NCBI RefSeq assembly: GCF_004402695.1
Contig: NZ_SOFL01000036.1
Location: forward strand, 150,393-214,392
Source of the DNA: Cryobacterium adonitolivorans
Lineage (GTDB): Bacteria; Actinomycetota; Actinomycetes; Actinomycetales; Microbacteriaceae
Length of the DNA stretch: 64,000 nt
Direction of reading: 5' to 3'
Made by a program: the position numbers and the translations under genes. Of the stretch, positions 42,385 through 51,334 are shown piece by piece (position 1 is the first letter of the stretch; every line of letters starts with the position of its first letter). Below the pieces are notes generated by a model that ran no database searches, had not been told where the DNA came from, and worked only from the letters and a program-made list of their open reading frames with translations.

Positions 42385-43088
42385 CTGACGAGAGGGAAAT
42401 CCGGGTGCTCATCGTCGAGGACGAACCGCTCACCGCCGAGGCCCACGCCGCCTACCTGCAGCGGATGCCCGGATTCCAGCACGTGGGCACCGCGGGCACC
42501 GGTCAGGCGGCCCTGCGCCAACTCACCGACGCCGCGACATCCGGTGCGCCCATCGATCTGGTCCTGATGGACATGAACCTGCCTGACCTGCACGGGCTCG
42601 ACGTCTCCCGCCGTCTGCGGGCGGCGAATCTGGACTGCGACATCATCGCCATCACGGCCATCCGCGACCTGCACGTGGTGCGTGGCGCTGTCGCCGCCGG
42701 GGTCGTTCAATACCTGATCAAGCCGTTCACCTACGCCACCTTCGCCCAGAAGCTCACCACCTACCGGGATTTCCACCGTCACCTCGGCGAGCGCTCCCTG
42801 GTGACCAGCCAGGCGGATGTGGACCAAGCCTTCAACAGCCTGCGCACGCCGACCCCGATCACCCTCCCCAAGGGCCTGGCCGAAGGTACCCTGTCTGCGG
42901 TGACCGAGCTTCTCAAGGCGAACAGCGCGCCGGTCTCGGCGACCGAGGTCACCGAGGCTCTCGGGATCTCCCGGGTGACCGCCCGCCGCTACCTCGAACA
43001 CCTGGCCGACGACGGTTCCGTGCTCCGCTCACCGCGGTACGGCACTCCCGGCCGGCCGGAGAACGAGTACACCTGGCGGCGGGACTGA
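42381..43088 (+). CDS. dctR: DcuR/CitB-type response regulator
   Basis: 235 residues from GTG 42381. Receiver domain with acidic pocket VEDEPLTAEAH, phosphoacceptor Asp in LVLMDMNLPDLHGLD and Lys in LIKPFTYATF; C-terminal HTH (VTEALGISRVTARRYLEHLA). It forms the partner of the upstream kinase and likely drives dctA through the GGTCA repeats. Confidence 0.92.
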   Translation: MTDEREIRVLIVEDEPLTAEAHAAYLQRMPGFQHVGTAGTGQAALRQLTDAATSGAPIDLVLMDMNLPDLHGLDVSRRLRAANLDCDIIAITAIRDLHVVRGAVAAGVVQYLIKPFTYATFAQKLTTYRDFHRHLGERSLVTSQADVDQAFNSLRTPTPITLPKGLAEGTLSAVTELLKANSAPVSATEVTEALGISRVTARRYLEHLADDGSVLRSPRYGTPGRPENEYTWRRD

Positions 43089-43113
43089 CCACAGCCGGTG
43101 AACTGCGGCCGGG

Positions 43114-43821
43114 TCAGCGCAGGCGCCTCGCCCGCACCACGACGTCCTCGGTGTGGTGCGCACCGGCACCGGTGGCCACGTGGCGGGGCCGGGTTTCGTC
43201 GACCTCGATCCGCCAGGTGTCGTCGAGCATGGCCACAACCCGGGCCGGGCTCACGTACAGGTCGGCATCGAAGCCGTGCGCCGCGGCCTCCTCGGCGGTG
43301 GGCGCGGGGTGGTGCACGATGAGCAGCACTCCCCCAGGCGCGACGGCGTCGAGCAGTGCGTGCTCCGCGAGATTCGTGTCGGTGCGGAGCAGCGCTGGGT
43401 ACTGTGCGGAGACCAGGTCGAAGCTCGCCGCCGGCAGGGCCGCCTCGACGAGTCCGGCGTGCAGCCATTGCACGGCGCTCCTGACCACCGGGCTCCTGAC
43501 CACCCGGCTCTTGACCACCCGGCCGCCGACCAGCTCGCCCCCGACCAGCTCGGCCTGGCGGACGGCCCGCTCGAGGGCTACCCGCGAGACATCAAGCGCC
43601 GTGACGTCCCAGCCCTGTGCCGCCAGCCACAGGGCGTCGGCACCCTCGCCGCAGCCGACGTCGAGGGCCCTCCCCGGCCGCAGGTCCCGCGTCTCGCTCA
43701 CGAGCGCGGCATTGGGCGCTCCGCTCCACAGGGTCTGATGTCCGGCGTAGCGCTGATCCCAGAAGTCCCCGATCTCGTCGGGCTCCTGGGGGTCGCGGGT
43801 GGTGTCTTTGGTGTGCGGCAT
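43114..43821 (-). CDS. Class I SAM-dependent methyltransferase with repeat insertion
   Basis: 235 residues. Motif I ALDVGCGEGADALWLAAQGWD, motif II TALDVSRVALERA, motif III/IV FDLVSAQYPAL. The N-terminal FWDQRYAGHQTLWSG resembles thiopurine/tellurite-type small methyltransferases. Between motif II and IV is an insertion ELVGGELVGGRVVKSRVVRS followed by another VVRS unit, encoded by degenerate tandem repeats at about 43476-43552; related enzymes lack it. Substrate unknown. Confidence 0.85.
   Translation of the reverse strand: MPHTKDTTRDPQEPDEIGDFWDQRYAGHQTLWSGAPNAALVSETRDLRPGRALDVGCGEGADALWLAAQGWDVTALDVSRVALERAVRQAELVGGELVGGRVVKSRVVRSPVVRSAVQWLHAGLVEAALPAASFDLVSAQYPALLRTDTNLAEHALLDAVAPGGVLLIVHHPAPTAEEAAAHGFDADLYVSPARVVAMLDDTWRIEVDETRPRHVATGAGAHHTEDVVVRARRLR
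43476..43552. repeat. Degenerate tandem repeats inside the methyltransferase gene
   Basis: Units of about 15 bp around CTCCTGACCACCGGG/CTCTTGACCACCCGG and CCGACCAGCTCG are repeated in frame and encode VVRS and ELVGG repeats in the protein. Confidence 0.6.
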
Positions 43822-43937
43822 GACTGCATCCTGCCGCGTCGGCCAGGCGGCGACAAACTCGCTTGCCGAACCGGCAATCGGCCCGGCTGCGACCGGCCGG
43901 CCGCCCGCGGACGCTGTCGAAGGGATAGCCTCATCGC

Positions 43938-44771
43938 ATGACAGCTGAGCCGAGCGCCGTGGACGTGCCGGCCGCGAGCGAAGCGGCGCCCGCGAAGGCC
44001 GATGTGCCCGCCGCCCGCCACACCCTGCAGATTCTCACGCACCTGGCCGCCCAGCGCGGGCCCGTGCCGGCGTCGACCATCGCGCAGACGCTCGGGCTCC
44101 CCCGCTCCACCGTCTACAGGCTGCTCGGCGTGCTTACGGCGCTCGGCTTCGTGCTGCACTTCCCCGAGGCCCGCCGGTACGGAATCGGGCTGGCCGCCTT
44201 CGAGCTCAGCAGCGGCTTCGCCCGGCAGGAGCCCCTGGCCCGGCTCGGCCGGCCGATCCTGGCTTCCCTGGTCGACAAGATCGGCGAGAGCGCTCACCTG
44301 GCCGTGCTGCACGGCCGCGACGTGATCTACCTCGTTGAGGAGCGTGCGCCCCGCCGGCCCTCCCTGGTGACGGATGTCGGTGTGCGCCTGCCCAGCCACC
44401 TCACGGCCAGTGGCCGGGCTCTGCTCGCGACGCTGCCGCTCGCGCAGGTCAGGGCGCTGTTCCCCGACCGGTCCGCCTTCGTGCAGCGCGACGGCACCCC
44501 GGTGCCGGGCAGCGTCACCAGTTACCGCGAGCTGAGCCGGCTCCTGGCCGAGGTACGTGCACAGGGCTACGCGGCGGAGGACGGCGACGTCACCCAGGGC
44601 CTGGCATCCGTGGCCGTGGCCGTGCGCGACCACAGCGGCTGGCCCGCCGCCGGCATCGCCGTGACCTTCGCCCGGTCCAGCGTGCCACCAGAACGCTGGC
44701 CGGAGCTCGCCGCCGCTGTGGAGCACGCCGCGGCCGAGTTAGGGCGCCGCATCAGCGGACGAACCGGCTAA
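43938..44771 (+). CDS. IclR-family transcriptional regulator
   Basis: 277 residues. After a 28-residue Ala-rich leader, a winged HTH (PASTIAQTLGLPRSTVYRLL, about 50-70) and the C-terminal IclR effector domain with LPSHLTASGRALLATLP. The family controls catabolic and degradation pathways; no obvious target gene is adjacent. Divergent from the methyltransferase. Confidence 0.88.
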   Translation: MTAEPSAVDVPAASEAAPAKADVPAARHTLQILTHLAAQRGPVPASTIAQTLGLPRSTVYRLLGVLTALGFVLHFPEARRYGIGLAAFELSSGFARQEPLARLGRPILASLVDKIGESAHLAVLHGRDVIYLVEERAPRRPSLVTDVGVRLPSHLTASGRALLATLPLAQVRALFPDRSAFVQRDGTPVPGSVTSYRELSRLLAEVRAQGYAAEDGDVTQGLASVAVAVRDHSGWPAAGIAVTFARSSVPPERWPELAAAVEHAAAELGRRISGRTG

Positions 44772-44910
44772 CGACGGGTGTGTCAGGAGAGCAAGTTTTC
44801 TCGAGAATTGTTGCCGGGCCTGAACCTTCTGCCCCGCCGTCTCGTTGTTCAGGGTGGATGCCCACCATCCGCTGTGCCAATCACATGTAATGACCATGAA
44901 CGAGGGTGAC

Positions 44911-45618
44911 ATGCAGAAGAAGACGAAGATCGGGCTGTGGATTGCGGGCGGAGTTGTCGTCGTCGGCGGCGCCGCCCTAGCGTTCGGACCGGCGGTCTAC
45001 GCCGGCTACGCGAACAGCAACGTCGAAGCGGCCCCCACCATCGCGGCCAGCCCCCCGGGCACAGCGGATGCGGCCACACCCACCGAGGTCATCGCCGACG
45101 ACCTCTCCGGCACCTGGAGCATCGGAGCAGACTCGTTCGCCGGCTACCGCGTCGACGAGGTACTGCAGGGCAACGACGTGACCGTGACCGGGCGCACGAC
45201 CGACGTCACCGGTGAGCTCACGGTCGATGCGCTCTCGCTCACCGCCGCCACGATCACGGTGGACGTGGCGAGCATCGCCACCGACGAAGGCGCCAGGGAC
45301 GCCTACTTCCGCGACACCGCCATGGAAGCGCGCGACTTCCCGACCGCAACGTTCACGCTGACCGAACCGGTCACCCTCGCGGCCCCGGTGGCCGGTGTTG
45401 CGCAGACCCTGAGCGCCACCGGCGACCTCACCCTGCACGGCGTCACCCAGCCGGTCACACTCGAGTTGCAGGCCGCGCTCACCGACACCGGCGGCCAGGT
45501 TGTCGGCAGCATCCCGATCACCTTCAGCGACTACGGCGTCGACGCACCCGACCTCGGCTTCGTGTCGGTCGAAGACGCCGGCTCCGTCGAGTTCGAGCTC
45601 TTCGTCGCGCAGACTTAG
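44911..45618 (+). CDS. YceI-family protein, membrane-anchored
   Basis: 235 residues from ATG 44911, chosen for GAGGG upstream at 44902-44906; ATGs at 44890 and 44896 are also in frame. N-terminal basic residues and a hydrophobic helix (IGLWIAGGVVVVGGAALAFG) act as signal anchor, then the lipocalin-like YceI domain: GTWSIGADSFAGYRVDEVL, RDAYFRDTAMEARDFPTATF, LTLHGVTQPVTLEL. The family binds isoprenoid lipids; it precedes an ECF sigma pair and may belong to its regulon. Confidence 0.88.
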   Translation: MQKKTKIGLWIAGGVVVVGGAALAFGPAVYAGYANSNVEAAPTIAASPPGTADAATPTEVIADDLSGTWSIGADSFAGYRVDEVLQGNDVTVTGRTTDVTGELTVDALSLTAATITVDVASIATDEGARDAYFRDTAMEARDFPTATFTLTEPVTLAAPVAGVAQTLSATGDLTLHGVTQPVTLELQAALTDTGGQVVGSIPITFSDYGVDAPDLGFVSVEDAGSVEFELFVAQT

Positions 45619-45693
45619 TCAAGCAGCAATAATCAGGCAGCATTCGTCAAGCCGTGTTCATATCGTGGGCATCGGGCAGACCGGGAGGTGACC

Positions 45694-46200
45694 GTGGCAG
45701 AACCACACGCGGAACTCCTGCGGGCTCTGCACGATGCCCACGGGCCGGCGTTGTTCCGGTACGTGGCGCGTCTGACCGGGGACTACGAGTTCGCGCAGGA
45801 CGTGGTGCAGGAGACCCTGCTGCGCGCCTGGGAGCGTCCGGCGCTGCTGGACCGGGATGACGACGCCGCCCGCGCCTGGCTGTTCACGGTGGCCCGAAAC
45901 CTCGTCATCGACGACCGGCGGAGCGCACGGTACGCCCGCGAGATCTCGACCGACGCCCTGCCGGAGACGGCGTCGACCGACGCCACCGAGGCCATCCTGG
46001 ATCGCTGGCTGCTGACGGATGCCCTCACCGCGCTCACCCCCGAGCACCGCACCGTGCTGGTGAGCGCGTACTACCTCGGGCAGTCGATCGCGGAAATCGC
46101 CCAGCGCCAACAGGTGCCGGAGGGCACCGTGAAGTCCCGCCTGCACTACGCCCTGCGAGCAATGCGGCTCGCCCTACAGGAAAGAGGGGTCACCGAATGA
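45694..46200 (+). CDS. ECF-type RNA polymerase sigma factor (SigK/SigL-like)
   Basis: 168 residues from GTG 45694, preferred over GTG 45688 because GGGAGG (45683-45688) then has correct spacing. Region 2: FRYVARLTGDYEFAQDVVQE and AWLFTVARNLVIDDRRS; region 4: LTPEHRTVLVSAYYLGQSIA and VPEGTVKSRLHYALRAMR. The stop overlaps the anti-sigma start by 4 bp (ATGA). It likely directs stress genes after release from the anti-sigma factor. Confidence 0.92.
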   Translation: MAEPHAELLRALHDAHGPALFRYVARLTGDYEFAQDVVQETLLRAWERPALLDRDDDAARAWLFTVARNLVIDDRRSARYAREISTDALPETASTDATEAILDRWLLTDALTALTPEHRTVLVSAYYLGQSIAEIAQRQQVPEGTVKSRLHYALRAMRLALQERGVTE

Positions 46201-46997
46201 CCGCCGACCGCTTCCGCGAGTGGGACGCCGCCTATGTGCTCGGCGCGCTCAGCGCCGAGGACCGGCACGCCTTCGAACGCCATCTGCCGACCTGCCCAGC
46301 CTGCGCCGGCGCCGTCGCCGAACTCGCCGGGCTGCCCGGCATCCTGGCCGCCCTGCCCGCGGCAGAGGCCGTGGCCCTCACCGAGGATGTTGCCGACGGC
46401 GCGCCCGCCGTGCCAACCGCCGACGACGCCCACCTGCGTTCCGCGCTGCGCCAGTCCAGCCTGGTGCAGCGGCTGGCCGGCGCGGCCGTCACGCGCACCC
46501 GGCACAACCGGGTTCGCCTGGCGCTGGCCGGCACCGCCGTCGCGGCCGTTCTCGCGTTGGGCGGCGGGTTCCTCGGCGCCGCCCTGGCCACGTCGTCGAC
46601 GCTCGAAGCCGGGCCGGCCGTAACGGCGACGCCTGCGCCGCCCGCATCCACACCGCCCGCATCCGCCGGCACGGCGTCGACGCTGGTGGTGGCCATGGAG
46701 CCCGTGGAGGCCGACGCCCTCACCGCCGCCCTCACGATCACCGACACCGACTGGGGCACCCGGTTCGACTGGTCGTGCGTGTACCCCAACCAGCTCTGGA
46801 AGGACAACGGCCCCCAGGACTACGACATGGTGATGACCGATCGGGCCGGCACCTCGACCGTGCTGGCGACCTGGACGGCGACGAGCCCGAGCACCGAAGA
46901 CCTCGCCGCATCGACCGACGTGACCCTCGATCAGATCCAAAGCGTCGAGATCCGGGCTAGCAAGAGCGGCACCCCGCTGGCGCACACCGACCTGTAG
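46197..46997 (+). CDS. Anti-sigma factor (RskA-like, zinc-finger type)
   Basis: 266 residues. N-terminal cytoplasmic anti-sigma domain with LGALSAEDRHAFERHLPTC and the zinc motif H-x3-C-x2-C (HLPTCPAC); a single membrane helix (about 100-122, LALAGTAVAAVLALGGGFLG); an extracytoplasmic domain (150-266) of RskA type. It holds the coupled upstream sigma factor at the membrane. The signal is unknown. Confidence 0.9.
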   Translation: MTADRFREWDAAYVLGALSAEDRHAFERHLPTCPACAGAVAELAGLPGILAALPAAEAVALTEDVADGAPAVPTADDAHLRSALRQSSLVQRLAGAAVTRTRHNRVRLALAGTAVAAVLALGGGFLGAALATSSTLEAGPAVTATPAPPASTPPASAGTASTLVVAMEPVEADALTAALTITDTDWGTRFDWSCVYPNQLWKDNGPQDYDMVMTDRAGTSTVLATWTATSPSTEDLAASTDVTLDQIQSVEIRASKSGTPLAHTDL

Positions 46998-47007
46998 GGC
47001 CGGCCCG

Positions 47008-47907
47008 TTACGCCGTGAGCGGCCGCAGGGTCCGCAGCGCCTGCTCGCGCACCGCCGTCGACACCGCGTCGAGGAGCGGCGAGGACAGGTTCCAGCGCTG
47101 CCAGTACAGCGGCACGTCCACCGGATGCGCCGCCGCCAGCTCCACCAGACGGCCGTCGGCGATCTCGGCCAGGCACTGCTGCTCGGGCAACACCCCCCAG
47201 CCCAGGCCCAGCAGCACGGCCCGGGCGAAGTCGCTCGAGGCGGGGATGATGTGCCGGGGCGCGGCGCCGGGCCGGCCCGCCTGGGCGCGCAGGAAGGCAT
47301 CCTGCAGGTCATCGTTGTGGTCGAAGGTGACCACGGGTGCCTCCGACAGCGTGGCGAGACCGGGCCAGAGCCAGCGCTCGACGAAGGCCGGGGTGGCGAC
47401 GGCGCGGTAACGCATCCTTCCCAGCGGCTCGGTGACACACCCCTGGATCGAGTCACGGCTGGAGGTGACCGCGGCCATCACCGCACCAGAGCGCAACAGG
47501 GAGAGCGTGCGCTCCTGATCCTCGCGGTGCAGGTCGAAGGCGATGTTGAGCTCGTCGGCGACACCGGCGATCGCGCCGAGGAACCAGGTTGCCAGGCTGT
47601 CCGCGTTCACGGCGAGGGAGATCGGCACGGCTCCTCCGGCCGACCCGCCGTCCTGGAGCGAGCGCAGGGTGTCCGCCTCGAGAAGCTCTACCTGTCGCGC
47701 GTAGCGCAGCACGACGCTGCCGGCATCGGTGAGCGCCACCGGGGTGGTGCGCCGCACGAGCACCCGGCCACAGGACTGTTCCATGGCCTTGACGCGTTGC
47801 GAGACGGCGGACGCCGTGATGTGCAGGTGACGGGCCGCCTGCTCGAAGGTGCCGACCTCGATCAGGGCCCGCAGGGTACTGAGCTGGTCCAGTGTGAAGC
47901 GCTGCAT
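47008..47907 (-). CDS. lysG: LysR-family regulator of amino acid export (LysG/ArgP)
   Basis: 299 residues. HTH TFEQAARHLHITASAVSQRV and a LysR effector domain containing ISLAVNADSLATWFLGAI, the ArgP/LysG signature. Divergent from a LysE-type exporter with 68 bp between them, the classic lysG-lysE arrangement, in which LysG senses lysine, arginine or histidine and activates the exporter. Confidence 0.93.
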   Translation of the reverse strand: MQRFTLDQLSTLRALIEVGTFEQAARHLHITASAVSQRVKAMEQSCGRVLVRRTTPVALTDAGSVVLRYARQVELLEADTLRSLQDGGSAGGAVPISLAVNADSLATWFLGAIAGVADELNIAFDLHREDQERTLSLLRSGAVMAAVTSSRDSIQGCVTEPLGRMRYRAVATPAFVERWLWPGLATLSEAPVVTFDHNDDLQDAFLRAQAGRPGAAPRHIIPASSDFARAVLLGLGWGVLPEQQCLAEIADGRLVELAAAHPVDVPLYWQRWNLSSPLLDAVSTAVREQALRTLRPLTA

Positions 47908-47975
47908 AAGCTCAGCTTACTCATCATCAGAAAACGTAGCTGGACTAAAGCACTTTGGCTGCCTACCGTGGAAGC

Positions 47976-48605
47976 ATGACCGCCGCCACAACCCTCCTGC
48001 CCGCCCTCCTGGGCCTCGTCACGGGGCTGTCGCTCATCATCGCCATCGGCGCCCAGAACGCGTTCGTGCTGCGGCTGGGCATCGAGGGCCGCCCCCGGGT
48101 TATCGCGCCGGTGGTGGCCATCGCCGCCGTGTCCGATGCGGCACTCATCCTCGCAGGCGTCCTGGGGATGGGTGCCCTGGTGACGGCGGCGCCGGCGGTC
48201 ATGGTGGTCGTGCGGTTGGTCGGGGCCGCCTTCCTGGTCGGCTACGGCCTGTGGGCGGCTCGGCGGGCCATCCGCCCCGGCGCGCTCCTGGTCACCGGGT
48301 CCCCGGGCAGCACCGGGATGCGGGTTGCCGTTGGCACCGTTCTCGCCCTCACCTGGCTCAACCCGCACGTTTACCTGGACACGGTGGTGTTCCTGGGCGC
48401 CGTGGCCAGCCAACAGGACCCTGCCGAGCGCTGGTGGTGGGCCGGCGGCGCCATCGCTGCGAGCGTGCTGTGGTTCACCGGCCTGGGCTTCGGTGCGCGC
48501 CTGCTGCGCCCGGTCTTCGCGCGTCCGGGTGCCTGGCGGGTGCTCGATGGCTGCATCGCCGTGCTCATGCTTGCGCTCGGCGCCCGTTTGGCGTTCGATC
48601 TTTAG
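47976..48605 (+). CDS. lysE: LysE/ArgO-family amino acid exporter
   Basis: 209 residues from ATG 47976. Six membrane helices; LSLIIAIGAQNAFVLRLGI and LTWLNPHVYLDTVVFLGA (with the NPxxYLD motif) are the LysE signatures. It exports basic amino acids when intracellular levels rise, and is divergent from its regulator. Confidence 0.93.
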   Translation: MTAATTLLPALLGLVTGLSLIIAIGAQNAFVLRLGIEGRPRVIAPVVAIAAVSDAALILAGVLGMGALVTAAPAVMVVVRLVGAAFLVGYGLWAARRAIRPGALLVTGSPGSTGMRVAVGTVLALTWLNPHVYLDTVVFLGAVASQQDPAERWWWAGGAIAASVLWFTGLGFGARLLRPVFARPGAWRVLDGCIAVLMLALGARLAFDL

Positions 48606-48766
48606 CCCAGAGCGCCCGGTCCGATCGCGGTGGCCTGCCGTTGCTCGCAGGAGCTGCGTGAGTTCATGTACGACCCGGCAAGCACAAGCGAGGGGACGCC
48701 TGAGGACCATTGAGGGGGCCGCAACGGACCCCAACTGGCCTCTCGGGCTGGCGGTACGCTTGATCC
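48606..48766 (+). other. Gene-free gap with a short stray frame
   Basis: 161 bp. One short frame reads ELREFMYDPASTSEGTPEDH before a stop; it looks protein-like but has no start or recognised family and may be a decayed fragment. Confidence 0.25.
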
Positions 48767-49429
48767 GTGCTTTCCAAGGACCTGATTCGTCTCTACCCCG
48801 AGCTGTACCACGTGGCAGCGGATGGGGCGTGGCCGTCGATCGAGCGGCATGGGCTGCTCAGCACGGCCGCGCTCCTCACCCGCTGGGGCGTGCGGCAGGG
48901 GGCGCCGCAGGCCGCGATCCTCACCAAACGGCGCGGTGAGTCGCTGGAGCTGGAGCATCCGGACTACGGCACCGCCGTCATCCGGCACCAGAAGGCGATT
49001 CACGAGTCGTCGCTGGCCGCCTCGCTGGAGGACCTCTCCCCCAGCGAGTGGTACACGATGCTGAACGACCGGGTGTTCTTCTTCCTGCAGAAGGCGCGGC
49101 TGAACGAGCTGCTCGCCGCCCGCTCGTACCGGGACGACGCCCACACCGTGATCACGGTGGACACCCGCAGCCTGGTGACCGCGCACGAGGCCGACATCGA
49201 GCTCACCAGCGTGAACACCGGCTTCGCCCAGCGGTTCAGCGCCGAGCCGCGCGGGCGCGACAGCTTCCAGTCGATCGAGGAGTTCGCGCATCCGACCCGG
49301 GCGCACGCCTCGACCAAGGTCGTGGACGTGGCCGAGCTGGCGGTGTATCGCGGGGTGCGCGACATCACCGAGCACGTCAAGCGCGTCGAGCGGATGCGCG
49401 AAGGCACAGTACTCGAGCGCTTCGTCTAG
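48767..49429 (+). CDS. Putative ADP-ribosyltransferase-like (DUF7002/DarT-like) protein
   Basis: 220 residues from GTG 48767. LYPELYHVAADGAWPSIERH followed by GLLST resembles the first motif of the ADP-ribosyltransferase fold (YH...SI...GL, as in DarT/DUF4433 and Tpt1/KptA), and MLNDRVFFFLQKARLNELL resembles the following LxDYVPFYF segment. A conserved-looking C-terminal AVYRGVRDITEHVKRVERM ends the protein. Catalysis is not proven; it may be a related fold without ADP-ribosyl transfer. No antitoxin (DarG-like macrodomain) is adjacent. Confidence 0.5.
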   Translation: MLSKDLIRLYPELYHVAADGAWPSIERHGLLSTAALLTRWGVRQGAPQAAILTKRRGESLELEHPDYGTAVIRHQKAIHESSLAASLEDLSPSEWYTMLNDRVFFFLQKARLNELLAARSYRDDAHTVITVDTRSLVTAHEADIELTSVNTGFAQRFSAEPRGRDSFQSIEEFAHPTRAHASTKVVDVAELAVYRGVRDITEHVKRVERMREGTVLERFV

Positions 49430-49451
49430 CCCGGCGCCGCGGTTTCCTCCG

Positions 49452-49521
49452 CTAACTGTTGCCCGTGCGGACAATTGCGCCCGGCGCACCGGCCACAATC
49501 GTCCGCTTCGGGAACAGTTAG
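49452..49521. repeat. Long palindromic element, copy 2 (REP-like)
   Basis: CTAACTGTTGCCCG at the left and CGGGAACAGTTAG at the right pair as arms; the inside pairs GCGGACAATTG with CAATCGTCCGC. Aligned to 11382-11450 most positions agree, including AACTGTT, GCGGACA-like and CCGCTT blocks. It lies between convergent gene stops. Confidence 0.7.
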
Positions 49522-49526
49522 ACGCC

Positions 49527-51176
49527 TCAGACGCCCTCCCGGGCCTCCAGCCAGCCGCTGTGCACGGCATCGAGGAAGGCTTGGTAGTCCTTCTCGTTCT
49601 GGTCGGCGTAGCGGGTGGAGAAGTCGGCGATCGCGCGGTCGAACTTGTCGCTTTTCCCCAGGTAGGCCGCGATCGCGACCGGATCGCCCGACCTGGCGTG
49701 GGCGCGGGCCAGGGTCCAGCCGCAGGCGTGCGCGTAGAAGTTCATCCCCATCGGCACCATCGCCTCCACGACTGCCGAGCCCTTCATGTCCCTCAGCTGC
49801 CGCCAGTACAGGTACCGGTCAGTCTGCACCCCCTTGGTCCAGCCCAGGAAGATGTCGCTGGCGGCCTGCATCATCCGCTGCCCCTGCACCACCCGCTCCC
49901 CCGGTTGCTCGTAGACGCTCTTGGGCAGGTGGTCCTCGAGCACGGATGCTGTGGCCTCCTTCACCTGCAGGAACAGCGGATCCTGCTCGTCGCGTCCCTG
50001 CAGCAGGGCGATGAACGCCCGGTTGCCGACGCTGCCGACACCGACCACCTTGTGTGCCACGTCGACCACGTCGAAGCGTTCGAGAAGTTGGCGCCGGTCA
50101 TCCTGCAGGGTCTGGCGATAGGACTGCAACTGTTCCCGAACGGCCGCCTGGACGTCCACCGCCGCCAGCCCCAGCGACTCCGCGAGATCGCGCACCGGTA
50201 CGACGATCGGCGGTTGGCTGATGATCCGGTACTGACCGTCGACGAGTTCGGCGAGCTTGGACAGGGCCTGCATGCTGTCGCGGGAGCGCGCTTTTGCAGT
50301 GTTCTTCAGCGTGTTCTTCTCGAGCGCCTTCGAGGCCTTCCGCGCCCCCTTGCCCTTCTGGGTGGCCCGAGCCATTTGCATTGCCGCCACCATCTCCTCT
50401 TCCGACATTCGGGCGTACCAGATGTCCATGGTGCGCATCGAGGCGAACTGGGCCATCCCCTCCCGATAGGAGCGAACGGCTTCCAGCGTCACTCTGCGGA
50501 TGTCCGCGGCACTGAATCCGTTATTGCGGGCCGCGATCGTGAAACTCGCCGTCATGCGCAGCACGTCGTACTCGAACGGTCCGGGCAGCGTCTCGTCGAA
50601 GTCGTTCAGGTCGAAGAGGAGGTTGCGCTCCGGGGACGCGAACACACCGAAGTTGGAGAGATGGGCGTCGCCGCAGAGCTGGACGATGAGACCGGCGCGC
50701 GGGGTGTCCTTGAGGTCGGTCGCCATGATCTTGGCCGCGCCGCGGTAGAAGGTGAACGGCGAGGCCATCATGCGCCCGTGCCGCACCGGCACCAGGTCGG
50801 GCACCCGGGTGCGGTTCTGCTCCTCGATCAGAGCGACGGGGTCGGGGCGGTCGGCGGCAGGCTCCCAGCCGCGATGGCTGGCGAGAGGGGTCTGGAGGCG
50901 TGCCGCCTTGCCTCGGGCGGCGCGCTCGGTGACGTACGGCTGTGTGATGGTCGGCTTCTTGGCGGGCGCCTTCTTCGCAGCAGAGCGCTTGGCGGTCGAG
51001 GCCTCAGCCGTCGATCGCTTTGCGGTCGAACGTTTAACGGTTGCGCTCTTGGTAGTCGGCTTCTTGGTCGTCGGCTTTTTAGCAGTCGGCTTCCTTGTGG
51101 TCGGGGTCTTCGTGGTCTGGTTCTTCGTGGTCGGCCGCTTAGCGGTCGCACTCTTAGCGGTCGAGTTCTTGGCCAT
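49527..51176 (-). CDS. DUF2252 family protein with Lys/Thr repeat N-terminus
   Basis: 549 residues from ATG 51176 with GAGGAG upstream. Residues 1-75 are built of Thr/Ala-Lys-Arg units such as PTTKKPTTKS, a histone-H1-like basic tail. The DUF2252 domain follows: RMMASPFTFYRGAAKIMATD, QLCGDAHLSNFGVFASPERN and LFDLNDFDETLPGPFEYDVL, a kinase-like fold with NxFG and DFDE motifs that could bind nucleotide and metal. Function unknown. Convergent with the DUF7002-like gene. Confidence 0.85.
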   Translation of the reverse strand: MAKNSTAKSATAKRPTTKNQTTKTPTTRKPTAKKPTTKKPTTKSATVKRSTAKRSTAEASTAKRSAAKKAPAKKPTITQPYVTERAARGKAARLQTPLASHRGWEPAADRPDPVALIEEQNRTRVPDLVPVRHGRMMASPFTFYRGAAKIMATDLKDTPRAGLIVQLCGDAHLSNFGVFASPERNLLFDLNDFDETLPGPFEYDVLRMTASFTIAARNNGFSAADIRRVTLEAVRSYREGMAQFASMRTMDIWYARMSEEEMVAAMQMARATQKGKGARKASKALEKNTLKNTAKARSRDSMQALSKLAELVDGQYRIISQPPIVVPVRDLAESLGLAAVDVQAAVREQLQSYRQTLQDDRRQLLERFDVVDVAHKVVGVGSVGNRAFIALLQGRDEQDPLFLQVKEATASVLEDHLPKSVYEQPGERVVQGQRMMQAASDIFLGWTKGVQTDRYLYWRQLRDMKGSAVVEAMVPMGMNFYAHACGWTLARAHARSGDPVAIAAYLGKSDKFDRAIADFSTRYADQNEKDYQAFLDAVHSGWLEAREGV

Positions 51177-51334
51177 GGTGACGGCTCCTCTGTGGACGAC
51201 GCTGGAGCCCTCGCGCGCGGCGATATCCACCGGCGGGCGGAAGGACCCTCTGAATGGTCCACGATTGCCCGGGGTTCCACAGCTGTCAATGGCCCACAGC
51301 GGTGCGGCGCCGCCACGGCCATGGGAACGAGGGC

